The position numbers were made by a program, and so were the translations under genes. A stretch of 64,000 bases of DNA from Undibacterium sp. KW1 (GTDB lineage: Bacteria; Pseudomonadota; Gammaproteobacteria; Burkholderiales; Burkholderiaceae_D). The notes beneath the pieces are model-generated. The model did not search any database. It was given only the letters and a program-made list of their open reading frames with translations, and was not told the origin of the DNA. This document shows, one piece after another, positions 46,314-55,146 of this stretch (its first letter is position 1; every line of letters begins with the position of its first letter). The stretch is from the NCBI RefSeq assembly GCF_009937955.1, contig NZ_AP018439.1, positions 4,402,001 through 4,466,000 on the forward strand, given 5' to 3'.

Positions 46314-46685
46314 GTGACGTTCGCTCAATTACCAGCTTTCCTCGCTATGGAATTTCCCGAACGTGTGACCGCTCTACGCAAAGAGCGTGGTTTGACACAA
46401 CAAGCGCTTGCCGACAAGGTTGGTGTGCATGTGCTGCAAATCCGCCGGTACGAGGGAGGCACTTCGCAACCTACGCTTGATGTTATCCGGCGCTTGGCAA
46501 TTGCTCTTAGTGTGAGTGCGGATATGTTGGTTTTCGACCAGGAGGATCAACGTGGCCCCTCGGACGATCTACGCTTGCAATTCGAGGCCATCAGCCAATT
46601 TTCGCAGGAAGAGAAGGAAGTCATCAGGGAATTGCTGGAGGGAATGATTCTCAAGCATGATGCCAAGCGCTGGATCAAACCATAA
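46314..46685 (+). CDS. XRE-family regulator of the element
   Basis: 123 aa from GTG with GGGGGAC upstream; the internal ATG (MEFPERV) is an alternative start. HTH_3 domain: ERVTALRKERGLTQQALADK, then VGVHVLQIRRYEGGTSQPTL and LAIALSVSADMLVFD, followed by a short helical tail (FSQEEKEVIRELLEGMILKH). Divergent from the primase-integrase operon across a palindrome, so likely the element's repressor. A terminator follows at 46700-46746. Confidence 0.85.
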   Translation: MTFAQLPAFLAMEFPERVTALRKERGLTQQALADKVGVHVLQIRRYEGGTSQPTLDVIRRLAIALSVSADMLVFDQEDQRGPSDDLRLQFEAISQFSQEEKEVIRELLEGMILKHDAKRWIKP

Positions 46686-46699
46686 AAACTAGCCGCTAA

Positions 46700-46746
46700 A
46701 AAAAATCCCCTACCGCCGAGGTCGGGGATAGGGGGAGCTTTTTTTT
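46700..46746 (+). terminator. Terminator after the XRE regulator
   Basis: CCCCTA (46707-46712) pairs with TAGGGG (46729-46734), with a GC-rich inner stem, followed by a run of T at 46739-46746. Confidence 0.7.
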
Positions 46747-46828
46747 CTTTTTAAAAGAAGAACACACCATTTGCAAATAATCTCTCTATTCGATATTGTA
46801 AATGGGCTACTCTTTCATCCCCCTCCAT

Positions 46829-47167
46829 ATGAACACCCCACAGATGGCAGCACCTGCGTCGCGCAGTAGCATGGCCGAACAGCTCCAGACCGTTCAAAGT
46901 AAGATTGCCAACGCCCCAGCAGAGTGACTTGCTGAACGTGAGCGCCGCTTTTTAGCGATTGAGAAACTCAGAGAATCACGCAAGATACTGGTGGACTACT
47001 ACACCACGCCAGGTGTCACGGCACCATTCCCCATCAATCCAGTCGAAGAGGATTTGCACTTGTTTGCCTGCACCGATACCGCCACGCTGGAAGTTTATGC
47101 AGAGATCGATGCTTTACTGGTGACCGAAGCGCAACGCGGCACACCAGTTGAGGTGTTAGCGTCTTAG
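46829..47167 (+). pseudogene. Unknown 112-codon gene with in-frame TGA
   Basis: Frame from the ATG at 46829 (MNTPQMAAPASRSSMAEQLQ) reads through a TGA at 46925-46927, then continues with LAERERRFLAIEKLRESR and KILVDYYTTPGVTAPFPINP to a TAG at 47167. Both sides have coding character. A CGA-to-TGA transition (Arg to stop) would explain it. No family recognised and no clear ribosome site. See also the TGA in the resolvase at 50853. Confidence 0.55.
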
Positions 47168-47188
47168 TGTCAATGGCATTTTTTAATG

Positions 47189-48181
47189 CTACACATAATG
47201 GGCCATGCGCTCGTAGAAGTAAGCACCTTTGGTTTCCATGTCTTCACCGGCATTAACCACCACCGCAGCCAGGTATTCAAAGAAGCTTTGCTTGATGTAG
47301 TCCACCACCAATTGGCGGAAGGGTTCGATATTGCCATCGACTTGCGCCTGTTCCAGGGCTGCGTAATACGCCAGCCTGGCATCATCATCCCCAGAGATAC
47401 GCGCTATTGGATAACCATGCTGTAACAGGATGAGGTTCATCACCAGTCGTGAGGTGCGACCATTGCCATCAATCCAGGGATGCACTGTGACGATTTTTTC
47501 GTGCATGTCAGCAGCCAATAAAGCTGGATGGAATGCCGTAGCGTATTCATCATAGAAATGGAACACGTCTTCCATGCGTTTTGGCACCAGGTAAGGTGGC
47601 GGCGGCACATGCCGCGCACCAGTAATTTCTACTTGCACCTTGCGATAGACTCCGGCATCAAGTGGACGGATACCCCCTAGCACAATGGCATGGATGTGGT
47701 TCACCAGGCGCTCATTCAAGACCACTTCTTGCCCTGCCAGTTCGCGGATATAACCGATAGCTGCCTGATGATTGCGTGCCTCCAGGTGTTCATCCAGGGA
47801 CTTGCCCTTGATGGTCATGCCTTTGGCAATGACCATGTGCGTTTCTTGTAAAGAGAGCGTATTTCCTTCGATTCTATTGGACTCGTAGGTATATTCGGTG
47901 TCCCAGGTACGCTGCAAATTTTCTAATTGGGTTGGATTGAGAGGACGGAAACTATCAAGGCAGCGCTTCAAATCATCGAGCTGGTCGAGGGCAGCGCGTA
48001 AATCGCCGTTGACTTCATTGCTGACATCAGGGAAGGCACGGGCCAGCAATTTCTTCATGTCCATAGTGGTCTGGGTAACGGATAAAACACGCTCCACAAA
48101 GACCTGGCGCAAGGCTTGAACATGGGTCTTGTCTTCCGGCGATAGGATGGCTGCGGGGTGTTGTTCTGGGGTCGTTTTCAT
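47189..48181 (-). CDS. Fic-domain protein, class II type
   Basis: 330 aa. Fic motif HPWIDGNGRTSR at residues 234-245 has the catalytic His and the phosphate-binding loop. An upstream inhibitory motif SNRIEGN (residues 101-107) matches the class II arrangement, in which an N-terminal helix of the same protein blocks ATP binding. An N-terminal helical domain and a C-terminal tail flank the core. Fic enzymes transfer AMP or other groups to target proteins and serve as toxins or regulators. No partner antitoxin is adjacent, consistent with self-inhibition. Confidence 0.88.
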   Translation of the reverse strand: MKTTPEQHPAAILSPEDKTHVQALRQVFVERVLSVTQTTMDMKKLLARAFPDVSNEVNGDLRAALDQLDDLKRCLDSFRPLNPTQLENLQRTWDTEYTYESNRIEGNTLSLQETHMVIAKGMTIKGKSLDEHLEARNHQAAIGYIRELAGQEVVLNERLVNHIHAIVLGGIRPLDAGVYRKVQVEITGARHVPPPPYLVPKRMEDVFHFYDEYATAFHPALLAADMHEKIVTVHPWIDGNGRTSRLVMNLILLQHGYPIARISGDDDARLAYYAALEQAQVDGNIEPFRQLVVDYIKQSFFEYLAAVVVNAGEDMETKGAYFYERMAHYV

Positions 48182-48361
48182 CGTTTAACTTAATACTGGC
48201 AAGGAGTAACGCCACCAGTTGGTGGACGAATGCAGCCATTGTATTCACTTTAGCGGCAAGCTCCAGCAAATCGGTATAGAAGAGAATTGTCAGGCGGCAT
48301 AAATCGCACCACCTGACAGAGTTGACGCGCCAACGAAATAAACATCGTGTGATACAACAAT

Positions 48362-48859
48362 CTATCTCACAAGCTTCAGTAATTTAGTAGAGTTAATCGC
48401 GCATCGTTGAGCAATACGATAAGCATAGGTATTGACATGATCCTCCATACAATATGCATCAAACAAAGACAAGCAAGCATCAATTCCCATGGCAATATTT
48501 CCTTGCCACTGGTCGCCATGCTTTTCACCTTCCGCCTTTGATGGCTGACATAAACCGCAAAATAAAAAGACTCGCTCACCTCTAAATTCTTCGTATCTTG
48601 CCTTTCGTGTTGCCGTATTTGCCCATTCAGGAAACCAGTCCCACTCCACTGTCACGACAGGATAAATATCCCCCACAATTTCATAGCCGACCTCCTCTAA
48701 TAATTCACGCTTGGAACTAGCAACAATATCTTCATTGGGATCAACACCTCCACCTGGAAACATAATATATTTTCCATGATCTTGCGCCAGGATTTCATAA
48801 CTTCTGGTCAAGAGAAATAATTCCGTCTTTTCTCTGTAAGGTAAATTTTTTCGGTTCAT
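48362..48859 (-). CDS. NUDIX hydrolase
   Basis: 165 aa. Complete Nudix box GGGVDPNEDIVASSKRELLEEVG (GX5EX7REUXEEXGU; at about residues 36-58). Substrate unknown; nucleoside diphosphate derivatives are typical. The gene follows the cupin-like gene at 48930 on the same strand, and the two may act together. The insertion after the box (WDWFPEWANTATRKARYEE) is unusual in length. Confidence 0.85.
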   Translation of the reverse strand: MNRKNLPYREKTELFLLTRSYEILAQDHGKYIMFPGGGVDPNEDIVASSKRELLEEVGYEIVGDIYPVVTVEWDWFPEWANTATRKARYEEFRGERVFLFCGLCQPSKAEGEKHGDQWQGNIAMGIDACLSLFDAYCMEDHVNTYAYRIAQRCAINSTKLLKLVR

Positions 48860-48929
48860 ATCAGACTTTTTCTAAAAATAGGTAGCGCAAAGAGGATGTA
48901 GTCCGGCCTTGTTAGACCGGACTACATTG

Positions 48930-49619
48930 CTATGCAAGCATAGGTAATAAGGAGGGATTGTCACGCTCAAACTTTTTCAATATCCGCTCAAGTATCTTCA
49001 GGCAATTTGCCACTTCCTCTCGCCCTGGGGAACGGATTGGAATAATCGGCTCATGAATTTCCCTTGTTTTGCTTAACACCAGTGTTTGCCCGCTATCAAG
49101 GGACTTGTCTTTGATAATCAACGTAACAGGAAGCTCACGTCCTGAAGCAGATGCTATCGAATGATAACTATTGTTTCCGACAGTCAATATGTTGCCTACA
49201 AAGTGCTTGCGGGTATACCACTGACTTAAACGACCAAGAAACTCATGTGGTGCATTCAGTTGGCCGCCCTTATGACGAACAAAGCAAAAAAATTTGCTTT
49301 TCTCATCCTTGTCCCATCGCCATATTTTCTCGGTATACCCTCCCTGTAAGCCATAGCTGAGAAACGGGTGTTTATGATTATGGATATACGTCTCCTTGCA
49401 ATCTTCGTAAATGTGGAAACGAACTTCTGTCGTTGGTGTATCCAATACAATGATTTGATACATAACTTGAGGGACATGCCTGACTTCGTACTGTGTTGGA
49501 GAAGACAAGACCTGCCTGAGTTGATCGATGCAGAATTTCTTCATTTTGGAAGAAATCAGCAATGAAGTTGATAAAACTTCAAGACCAATATTGAATGATT
49601 CTCTGGGATAGCTACTCAT
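48930..49619 (-). CDS. Cupin-like protein of unknown function
   Basis: 229 aa. A histidine cluster IHNHKHPFLSYGLQGGYTEK in the middle and a later NNSYHSIASASGRELPVTLI fit a double-stranded beta-helix (cupin) with His metal ligands. No signal peptide. I cannot name a substrate. Located upstream of the NUDIX gene on the same strand as a probable two-gene unit; both have lower GC than the conjugation genes of the element. Confidence 0.55.
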   Translation of the reverse strand: MSSYPRESFNIGLEVLSTSLLISSKMKKFCIDQLRQVLSSPTQYEVRHVPQVMYQIIVLDTPTTEVRFHIYEDCKETYIHNHKHPFLSYGLQGGYTEKIWRWDKDEKSKFFCFVRHKGGQLNAPHEFLGRLSQWYTRKHFVGNILTVGNNSYHSIASASGRELPVTLIIKDKSLDSGQTLVLSKTREIHEPIIPIRSPGREEVANCLKILERILKKFERDNPSLLPMLA

Positions 49620-49955
49620 AACGCCTCCATGTGGTAAAAAAACAATATTTTTTTACACATGCAACGCTATTTTTGGCAATTGAGCCTTTTCTTCAAACAA
49701 AAAATTTACTTTTCTGTCAGAAGGTTTATAAAAGATGTGTGTATAGCTTTAACGATTCAAATTCCATTGAATTCGCTATTGCATCTCACCCCCATATTAG
49801 TGATAATCTGGGGTTGTCGTCCCATAAACGGCAAAACGCCTCAAACATGTTTCATGTGCGAGGGATGCCGGAAACGACTTGCCTGATGATAGGTTCGCAA
49901 ATCTTTCACATCATTCAAGACCGTTCCGACATTAGAGCTTCAAACTTTGCAGCGT

Positions 49956-49991
49956 CTCAGCCCACCCTAGGAAGTGGGCTGAGTTTTTTTT
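49956..49991 (+). terminator. Strong rho-independent terminator (plus strand)
   Basis: Perfect 10-bp stem CTCAGCCCAC / GTGGGCTGAG with an 8-nt loop, followed by T8. No plus-strand protein gene ends here, suggesting a non-coding transcript upstream (somewhere in 49700-49956). Confidence 0.8.
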
Positions 49992-50006
49992 AAGCCAAAT
50001 TCTGGC

Positions 50007-50055
50007 AAAAAAAAAGCCGCCAGACATACTCACATACAGTTATGTCCTCGGCGGC
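50007..50055 (-). terminator. Rho-independent terminator (minus strand)
   Basis: GCCGCC (50016-50021) pairs with GGCGGC (50050-50055), with an inner GACATA/TATGTC stem. The preceding A9 (50007-50015) reads as T9 on the minus strand. No minus-strand gene ends here. Confidence 0.7.
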
Positions 50056-50639
50056 CTGCTTCTTACTTGACACCACTTACGCAGGAACAATATGCCGAGT
50101 TGGCGGGCAAATCTTTTATTACTAGAATTGCGGTGTCATATGTAATATAGCACACCATTTATTGTGATCGTTTGAATTTTGCTACAAATTTGCGTGTAAT
50201 AGAGACATGTCACCGAAATTCAGCGACAAGCAGGGATGGCATGACGATTTATGCGACTACGCAGACACAATAACTGTGGTGCGCTTTGAACGCATTATCT
50301 TGAATCGTTTTGCAAATCAAACTCCGAGTAGTAGATGTAGTAATAATTGAGCTATGTCATTCTTGTATCCTTATCGTAGGACGCAATAATGACGCGACGA
50401 TGACCATCGTCACAACATCCCGCAACTATGCGCCTTTAAAATTCAGTTGACAAGTGGTTGTTCTACAACAATCTGCCCCACAAACCTTCCTTTACGGGAC
50501 ACAGCAACCAGGATCACTCTTCACGACGGTAAATAGCGGTTTTTGTGTCTCACTATCTCGTCTCTTGCTTTTTTTAAATTATTCTTACAATGAGACGGGT
50601 GATGGGACACCTCACATTCATTTCCTAATTATTTCGTCT

Positions 50640-51197
50640 ATGAAGATCGGCTATGCTCGCGTCTCTACACGCGACCAGAATTTACACCTGCAACTGGATG
50701 CCCTGACACTGGCTGGCTGCGATAAGGTCTTTGAAGAAGCCGCCAGTGGAGCATCGATGCAGCGCCCCGTCTTATCTGAAGCCTTATCGTATTTGCGCGA
50801 AGGCGATAGCCTGGTGGTCTGGAAGCTAGACCGTCTTGGCCGCACATTGGGCTGATTGGTCAAACTGGCCGAAGACTTGCGCCAGCGTGGTATTCATTTG
50901 CACAGCATCACCGATGGGATTGACACAGGCACACCCGCAGGCCGTTTCTTTTTTAACGTCATGGCTAGCCTGGCCGAGATGGAGCGCGACTTGCTCCGCG
51001 AACGCACCCGTGCAGGCCTGGCAGCAGCACGCAACCGTGGTCATTTGGGTGGTCGCCGCATGACCATTACACCTGGTCAGCTCGAAGCCGCCCGCAGCTT
51101 AATCGCCGCAGGCAATTCCATACGGCAAACTGCCATCAAGTTAGACATACCACGCGCCACCCTACACCGCAATTTGCAATCACCAATAATTGTGTAA
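50640..51197 (+). pseudogene. Serine resolvase/invertase with in-frame TGA
   Basis: 186 codons. Resolvase N-terminal domain (MKIGYARVSTRDQNLHLQLD, nucleophile Ser in YARVST) continues through WKLDRLGRTLG, then TGA at 50853-50855, then LVKLAEDLRQRGIHLHSITD and MASLAEMERDLLRERTRAGL, with a C-terminal helix-turn-helix (GNSIRQTAIKLDIPRATLHR). The TGA falls in the loop after DRLGRTL where families vary; a CGA-to-TGA change is the simplest cause. Either inactive, or read through. Confidence 0.85.
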
Positions 51198-51278
51198 TAG
51201 TCATGACTCTTCCAGGCTGCATATCTGTTTTCTTGCGGCCTGGCACTATTTTTTTGATACGTGCATAAGGAGTGGTCG

Positions 51279-52214
51279 ATGTCTGAACTTACCAATGATG
51301 AGATTAAGTCTTACATGAACAAATGGGACCTGGACGACAAGATGCTGACACCCGTCAGACATGCTTTTAATAAAGCAGACATTCATGACCGTATCAGGGA
51401 GATCATGTGCGTCGACTCTGGTCAATTCAAGTGGCCAGAGCATGTGGACAAGATTCAAACCGAACGCAGGCGCAAAGAGATTCTTGAGGATATCAACACT
51501 CGAATTGCAACCATCAGCACTTTGCCTCAGGACATGCACTGTATTGCCAACTCAAAGCAAATTGTCAGGCCGTCTAGTGAGGAATGTTGGGAGGCTTTCG
51601 TGGGTGCGCCTCTCGGCGGTCTCCTGTTCAATTGGCTCCTTCTACAGGGTATTAGTTTTATATTTAGTGTGGATCTTCCGACTTGGTTATGGCGCTTGAC
51701 AGGTACAGGGTTCGTGATACTCTTATTTTTAGTTACCACCAAACAGCCACAAGACAGGAAGAAGCTGGCCACAGATATCGCCGAGCGCATTACTAAAACC
51801 ATCGACGAACATAAAGCCAGGCTTTTTCATCTCCAATCTGAACTCGAAGACGAGCACAATATCCATCTTATCCGCACCCGTGATCTAGGGGGAGAGCATG
51901 AGAGAAGCGCCGTACAAACCGCCCAGGCAGTCGGTGCAGTCACCAAGAACGTCGCCGCAGAAACTGCCAAGATAACCAAAGACCTCATCAAGGCAGGCCA
52001 GAAGCTCCAGGCCGAGAATGTGGCAACGCAAACACAGACCATTGACCACTTGGCTGATCGCCTGGAGCAACAAGCCCACCGCCCTCTCCCCATTGCGCCG
52101 CCCGTCCAAGATGAGCGTGATGCCCGTATTGCCGCACTCCAGGCCAATGTTGCCAAACTGGAAGAGATTAAGGCACTGGAAGCAAGACTGGCCATATTGA
52201 AGGAAACGACATAA
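51279..52214 (+). CDS. Unknown membrane protein with coiled-coil tail
   Basis: 311 aa from the ATG at 51279 with AAGGAG 7 nt upstream. Residues about 105-155 hold two hydrophobic segments (GAPLGGLLFNWLLLQGISFI and WRLTGTGFVILLFLVT). The following about 155 residues are charged helix (KKLATDIAERITKTIDEHKA), then Ala/Thr/Gln-rich repeats and a C-terminal leucine-rich coiled coil. No family recognised. Its stop overlaps the start of the next gene (ATG at 52214), so the two are made together. Confidence 0.65.
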   Translation: MSELTNDEIKSYMNKWDLDDKMLTPVRHAFNKADIHDRIREIMCVDSGQFKWPEHVDKIQTERRRKEILEDINTRIATISTLPQDMHCIANSKQIVRPSSEECWEAFVGAPLGGLLFNWLLLQGISFIFSVDLPTWLWRLTGTGFVILLFLVTTKQPQDRKKLATDIAERITKTIDEHKARLFHLQSELEDEHNIHLIRTRDLGGEHERSAVQTAQAVGAVTKNVAAETAKITKDLIKAGQKLQAENVATQTQTIDHLADRLEQQAHRPLPIAPPVQDERDARIAALQANVAKLEEIKALEARLAILKETT

Positions 52215-52981
52215 TGGGATGGACGAACCTTGCCACCCTTCAGGCACAACTTGACCCAGGCTACCAGAGTAAGCTGCATTTCCTGCAAGAGAAGCTAACA
52301 GGCGAAGCACACATCGCCCAATTCCAGGCACGGCAAACGACCAATCTGGAACAACAACGGCATTACAACAATAGTGAACTAGAGCAATTACGTTATTCCA
52401 ATAGCAGTGGAATAGAACAACAACGGCACGACCACAACAGCCATCTGGTGCAACAACAGCATGCTAACAACCGTGACCTGGAGCAGCAGCGATATGACAA
52501 CAGTCGTGACCTGGAAGCTGTGCGTGCTGGCAATCAGGCAGATGCCGATGCCCGTCGTTTCACCCATGATATCGACATGCAGCGTGCAGGCCATTACCTC
52601 AAACTCCAGGAGCTGCAAGCCGACTTAAACAAGTCCCTCACGCTGGCCTCTCTGGAATACCAGGCATCTATGCTCAAGACCATTGATGATGCCCATGTGT
52701 CCGTCGTCAACACGATATCCACCATGCTGCTGCAACAGGATGCGGTCATGGGCGAAGTAACCAAGATGTACGCCGCTGCCCGCTTTTCTGAATCCAAATC
52801 CAGGGCAGACCATATCCGCCAGCTCGAAATCATGCGCACCCAGCAAGAATTGAATATGGGCGAGCAGGTCTATGCCATGCTGATGGAAACTGTCACCAAG
52901 TTTATCGAGGCGGGCAAGGAGGCCGATGCACGGCACACCATCGACAAATTGTATGCAGAAGCCCTGGCGGGTGCTTTTTAG
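52214..52981 (+). CDS. Unknown protein with 11-residue tandem repeats
   Basis: 255 aa. Residues about 45-110 consist of six consecutive 11-residue units of the form LEQQRxxNNxx (LEQQRHYNNSE, LEQLRYSNSSG, IEQQRHDHNSH, LVQQQHANNRD, LEQQRYDNSRD, LEAVRAGNQAD). This is a hendecad period suited to a right-handed coiled coil. The C-terminal half is helical (LASLEYQASMLKTIDDAHVS). Translationally coupled to the upstream membrane protein, so a membrane-attached filament or tether is possible. No family recognised. Confidence 0.65.
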   Translation: MGWTNLATLQAQLDPGYQSKLHFLQEKLTGEAHIAQFQARQTTNLEQQRHYNNSELEQLRYSNSSGIEQQRHDHNSHLVQQQHANNRDLEQQRYDNSRDLEAVRAGNQADADARRFTHDIDMQRAGHYLKLQELQADLNKSLTLASLEYQASMLKTIDDAHVSVVNTISTMLLQQDAVMGEVTKMYAAARFSESKSRADHIRQLEIMRTQQELNMGEQVYAMLMETVTKFIEAGKEADARHTIDKLYAEALAGAF

Positions 52982-53344
52982 TACGCCCCAGCAAAGCGGC
53001 CTGGTGATTGAATGCAGTTGCGCTGCATGACTGGCTTGTCAGTTGAGGTGTGACAGTGATGGGAATGGATTGGCGGTAGTGGCGCTGTGGTTGCTGGTCT
53101 GCTTGTTGTCGCTGAGTTGTTGCCGGTTGCTGTAGGTTGTCTGTGCGAGGGCTGGCGGTTTGGTGGCGTGCCGGTGTCGCCTACAGGGCTGTTTATCAGT
53201 ACTGTGTTCGGCCAAATTTGACTCGCTATCCCTTTAGGATATAAAGGTTTGTGCGCCAGGGGTGTTGTCTCATTCTTGGCTTCATAATGGGATGATCCTT
53301 GCCTCCTGCCAGGCGGTCGGGAACATCGAAACAGGGGGTTCTGC
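52982..53344. other. G/T-rich intergenic region before the coupling ATPase
   Basis: 363 bp, no gene. Rich in GTTG and GGTTGC words, including CCGGTTGCT at 53123-53131, a word that recurs in other gaps of the element. It must hold the promoter of the ATPase gene at 53345. Confidence 0.45.
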
Positions 53345-55132
53345 ATGGATTTATCGACCTTTGTTGCACAGCACATGACGCCCCAGGAAGCGGCGCAACA
53401 CAGCACGGCATTCTCTGGTGGGTTGCTGGCCCTGGATGCGCAACGGGTATCTGCTTTGATTACCCAATGGCGAGCCACCAGCAACAAGGCACTACCGCTG
53501 ACCTACAGCGAATTTTGTGGGGTGCTGGCAGGTGATCTGTTGCCTTCGGATTCCATACAACGCGCCTGGGAACGCTTGCCGTTGCACCGCCACCGCCCTG
53601 CCGCCCCCAAGTTGCTGCCCTATGTCAGCGAACGCCGTGCCGATTTATTGACCCACTTGTCTATCGCCTATGAGTCCAAAGCCCGCGACATCCTGACGCA
53701 TTTTGCCACCACACCTGCGTCGCCCAAGCTGTATGCAGCGTATCTGGCATGGGCTGGTCGTGATACCCGTCAGGCGTTTTTTCGTCGCTGGGCCATGCCG
53801 TTTCCAGAAGGAGGCAGTGTGGCCCATGGATTCATTGCCGCCAGCTCTGGCTATGGCAAGTCAGAACTCATCAAGGCGCTGGTGTTCGAGCGGGTACGAC
53901 GCCAGGAAGGGGTGGTCGTATTCGATCCACATGGCGATATGGTGCAGCAGATTGCCCGCTGGCCAGAAGTCGCCAGAAGCGGCAGGCTGCTGTATATCGA
54001 CCCTTATCTGGCCGGAGCAGAAGGTATGATAACGCCTGTCATGAACCCCTTCGAGGAGATCAATCGCAACCCCTATCAGGATGCCGCCGTGTCTTACCTG
54101 GTGCGCTGCCTGCAACGGGTAGTCGGCACCCAGCAAGCCGAGATCACGCCACGCATGGTGGCGCTCTTGCGCACGGTCTTGCCACCGATGGCAAAGCAAG
54201 CCAATGCCAGCCTGCTTGATCTGTGGGCGGCCATGGGCAACCCCAAGAAACCGGCAGCCGAGGCATTGCGTGAGCTATTGGCCGCCCATTCCCAGGATAA
54301 CGCGGTCAATGCCGAATTTATCCGCGAGGATTTCAAGGACGGTGACTACAATAATTCTCGCGTGGCTCTCCGCAGCCGCCTGCAATACCTGTTTAGCTCC
54401 ACGGTATTTACCCGTTGTGTCACAGGGGCTTCCACCTTCAACTTGCGCCAGGAGATCGATCGCGGTGCCATTATCCTGGTGGATTTGTCCGGCAATATGG
54501 GCGATGGGGTGGCCGCTGACTGGGGTAAGTTTCTGTTGTCGTCCCTGTTTTCTGCGGCGATGAGCCGGCAGGATGTCTTGCCACACTTGCGCCGCCCCTG
54601 CTTTGCCTATATCGATGAGGCCGATGCTTTCTTGAATGAGAGTATTGAGGATATTTATGCCAAGACGCGTAAATATGGCTTGTTCCTGACGCTCGCCCAG
54701 CAAGTGCCTGGGGCAGGCATGACGCCCACCATGGAAAGCCAGGTCTTCGGCAATTCCGGCATGCGTATCGCCGGTTATTCGGGTGACCCTGCCAGTGTCA
54801 AACGCCTGGCCGCAATCACGGGTGCGCCAGAAGAAGCCATCCAGGATTTGCGGCGCGGTGAGTTCATCTTTAGGGTGCCTCCCCATCTGCACCGTGCCAC
54901 GGTGCGCAAGGATTTGCGCAATTTTGCGCATAGCATCAGTGAGCAGGAATGGCAGCAGGTCAAGGCTGACCAGTTGGCGCGCTATTACCGTGACCACAGC
55001 CTGACTGGCAAGCCGCAGGCGGGCATGCCTGCCTATGGCGGCCATGGTGGCAGTGGCACGCCCTCTGCTGCTTCCGACACGGAACGCGCCCGTTTGCAGC
55101 GTCTGCGTGACCCTGACTGGGATCACGCCTAA
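53345..55132 (+). CDS. TraD/TcpA-like conjugative coupling ATPase
   Basis: 595 aa, AGGGGG ribosome site. Walker A AASSGYGKSE at residues 165-174, followed by VVVFDPHGDMVQQIARWPEV. Walker B RPCFAYIDEADAFL near residue 420, then GLFLTLAQQVPG (sensor-like Gln) and a C-terminal FIFRVPPHLHRATVRKDLRN. This is the VirD4/TraD-type P-loop family that brings relaxase-DNA to a type IV channel. No transmembrane N-terminus is visible, unlike classical TraD. Next gene follows within 15 bp. Confidence 0.82.
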   Translation: MDLSTFVAQHMTPQEAAQHSTAFSGGLLALDAQRVSALITQWRATSNKALPLTYSEFCGVLAGDLLPSDSIQRAWERLPLHRHRPAAPKLLPYVSERRADLLTHLSIAYESKARDILTHFATTPASPKLYAAYLAWAGRDTRQAFFRRWAMPFPEGGSVAHGFIAASSGYGKSELIKALVFERVRRQEGVVVFDPHGDMVQQIARWPEVARSGRLLYIDPYLAGAEGMITPVMNPFEEINRNPYQDAAVSYLVRCLQRVVGTQQAEITPRMVALLRTVLPPMAKQANASLLDLWAAMGNPKKPAAEALRELLAAHSQDNAVNAEFIREDFKDGDYNNSRVALRSRLQYLFSSTVFTRCVTGASTFNLRQEIDRGAIILVDLSGNMGDGVAADWGKFLLSSLFSAAMSRQDVLPHLRRPCFAYIDEADAFLNESIEDIYAKTRKYGLFLTLAQQVPGAGMTPTMESQVFGNSGMRIAGYSGDPASVKRLAAITGAPEEAIQDLRRGEFIFRVPPHLHRATVRKDLRNFAHSISEQEWQQVKADQLARYYRDHSLTGKPQAGMPAYGGHGGSGTPSAASDTERARLQRLRDPDWDHA

Positions 55133-55146
55133 CTCTCTTTTTGCCT

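Larger units (their letters stand above)
49620..50639. other. About 1-kb region with two opposing terminators, no clear protein gene
   Basis: No convincing coding frame. It contains a plus-strand terminator (49956-49991) and a minus-strand terminator (50007-50055) back to back. Neither follows an annotated gene, so each may end an untranslated RNA. 50450-50640 is an open frame fused upstream of the resolvase but lacks a start signal. Confidence 0.5.

Noticed and set aside
46829-51197. Genetic code change with TGA read as Trp
   Set aside because: Many genes in the window end in TGA at expected positions and use TGG for Trp, so a general recoding is excluded; only local decay or readthrough remains.
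54275-55126. 283-aa minus-strand open frame opposite the coupling ATPase
   Set aside because: Shadow of the conserved ATPase; its residues have no family pattern.
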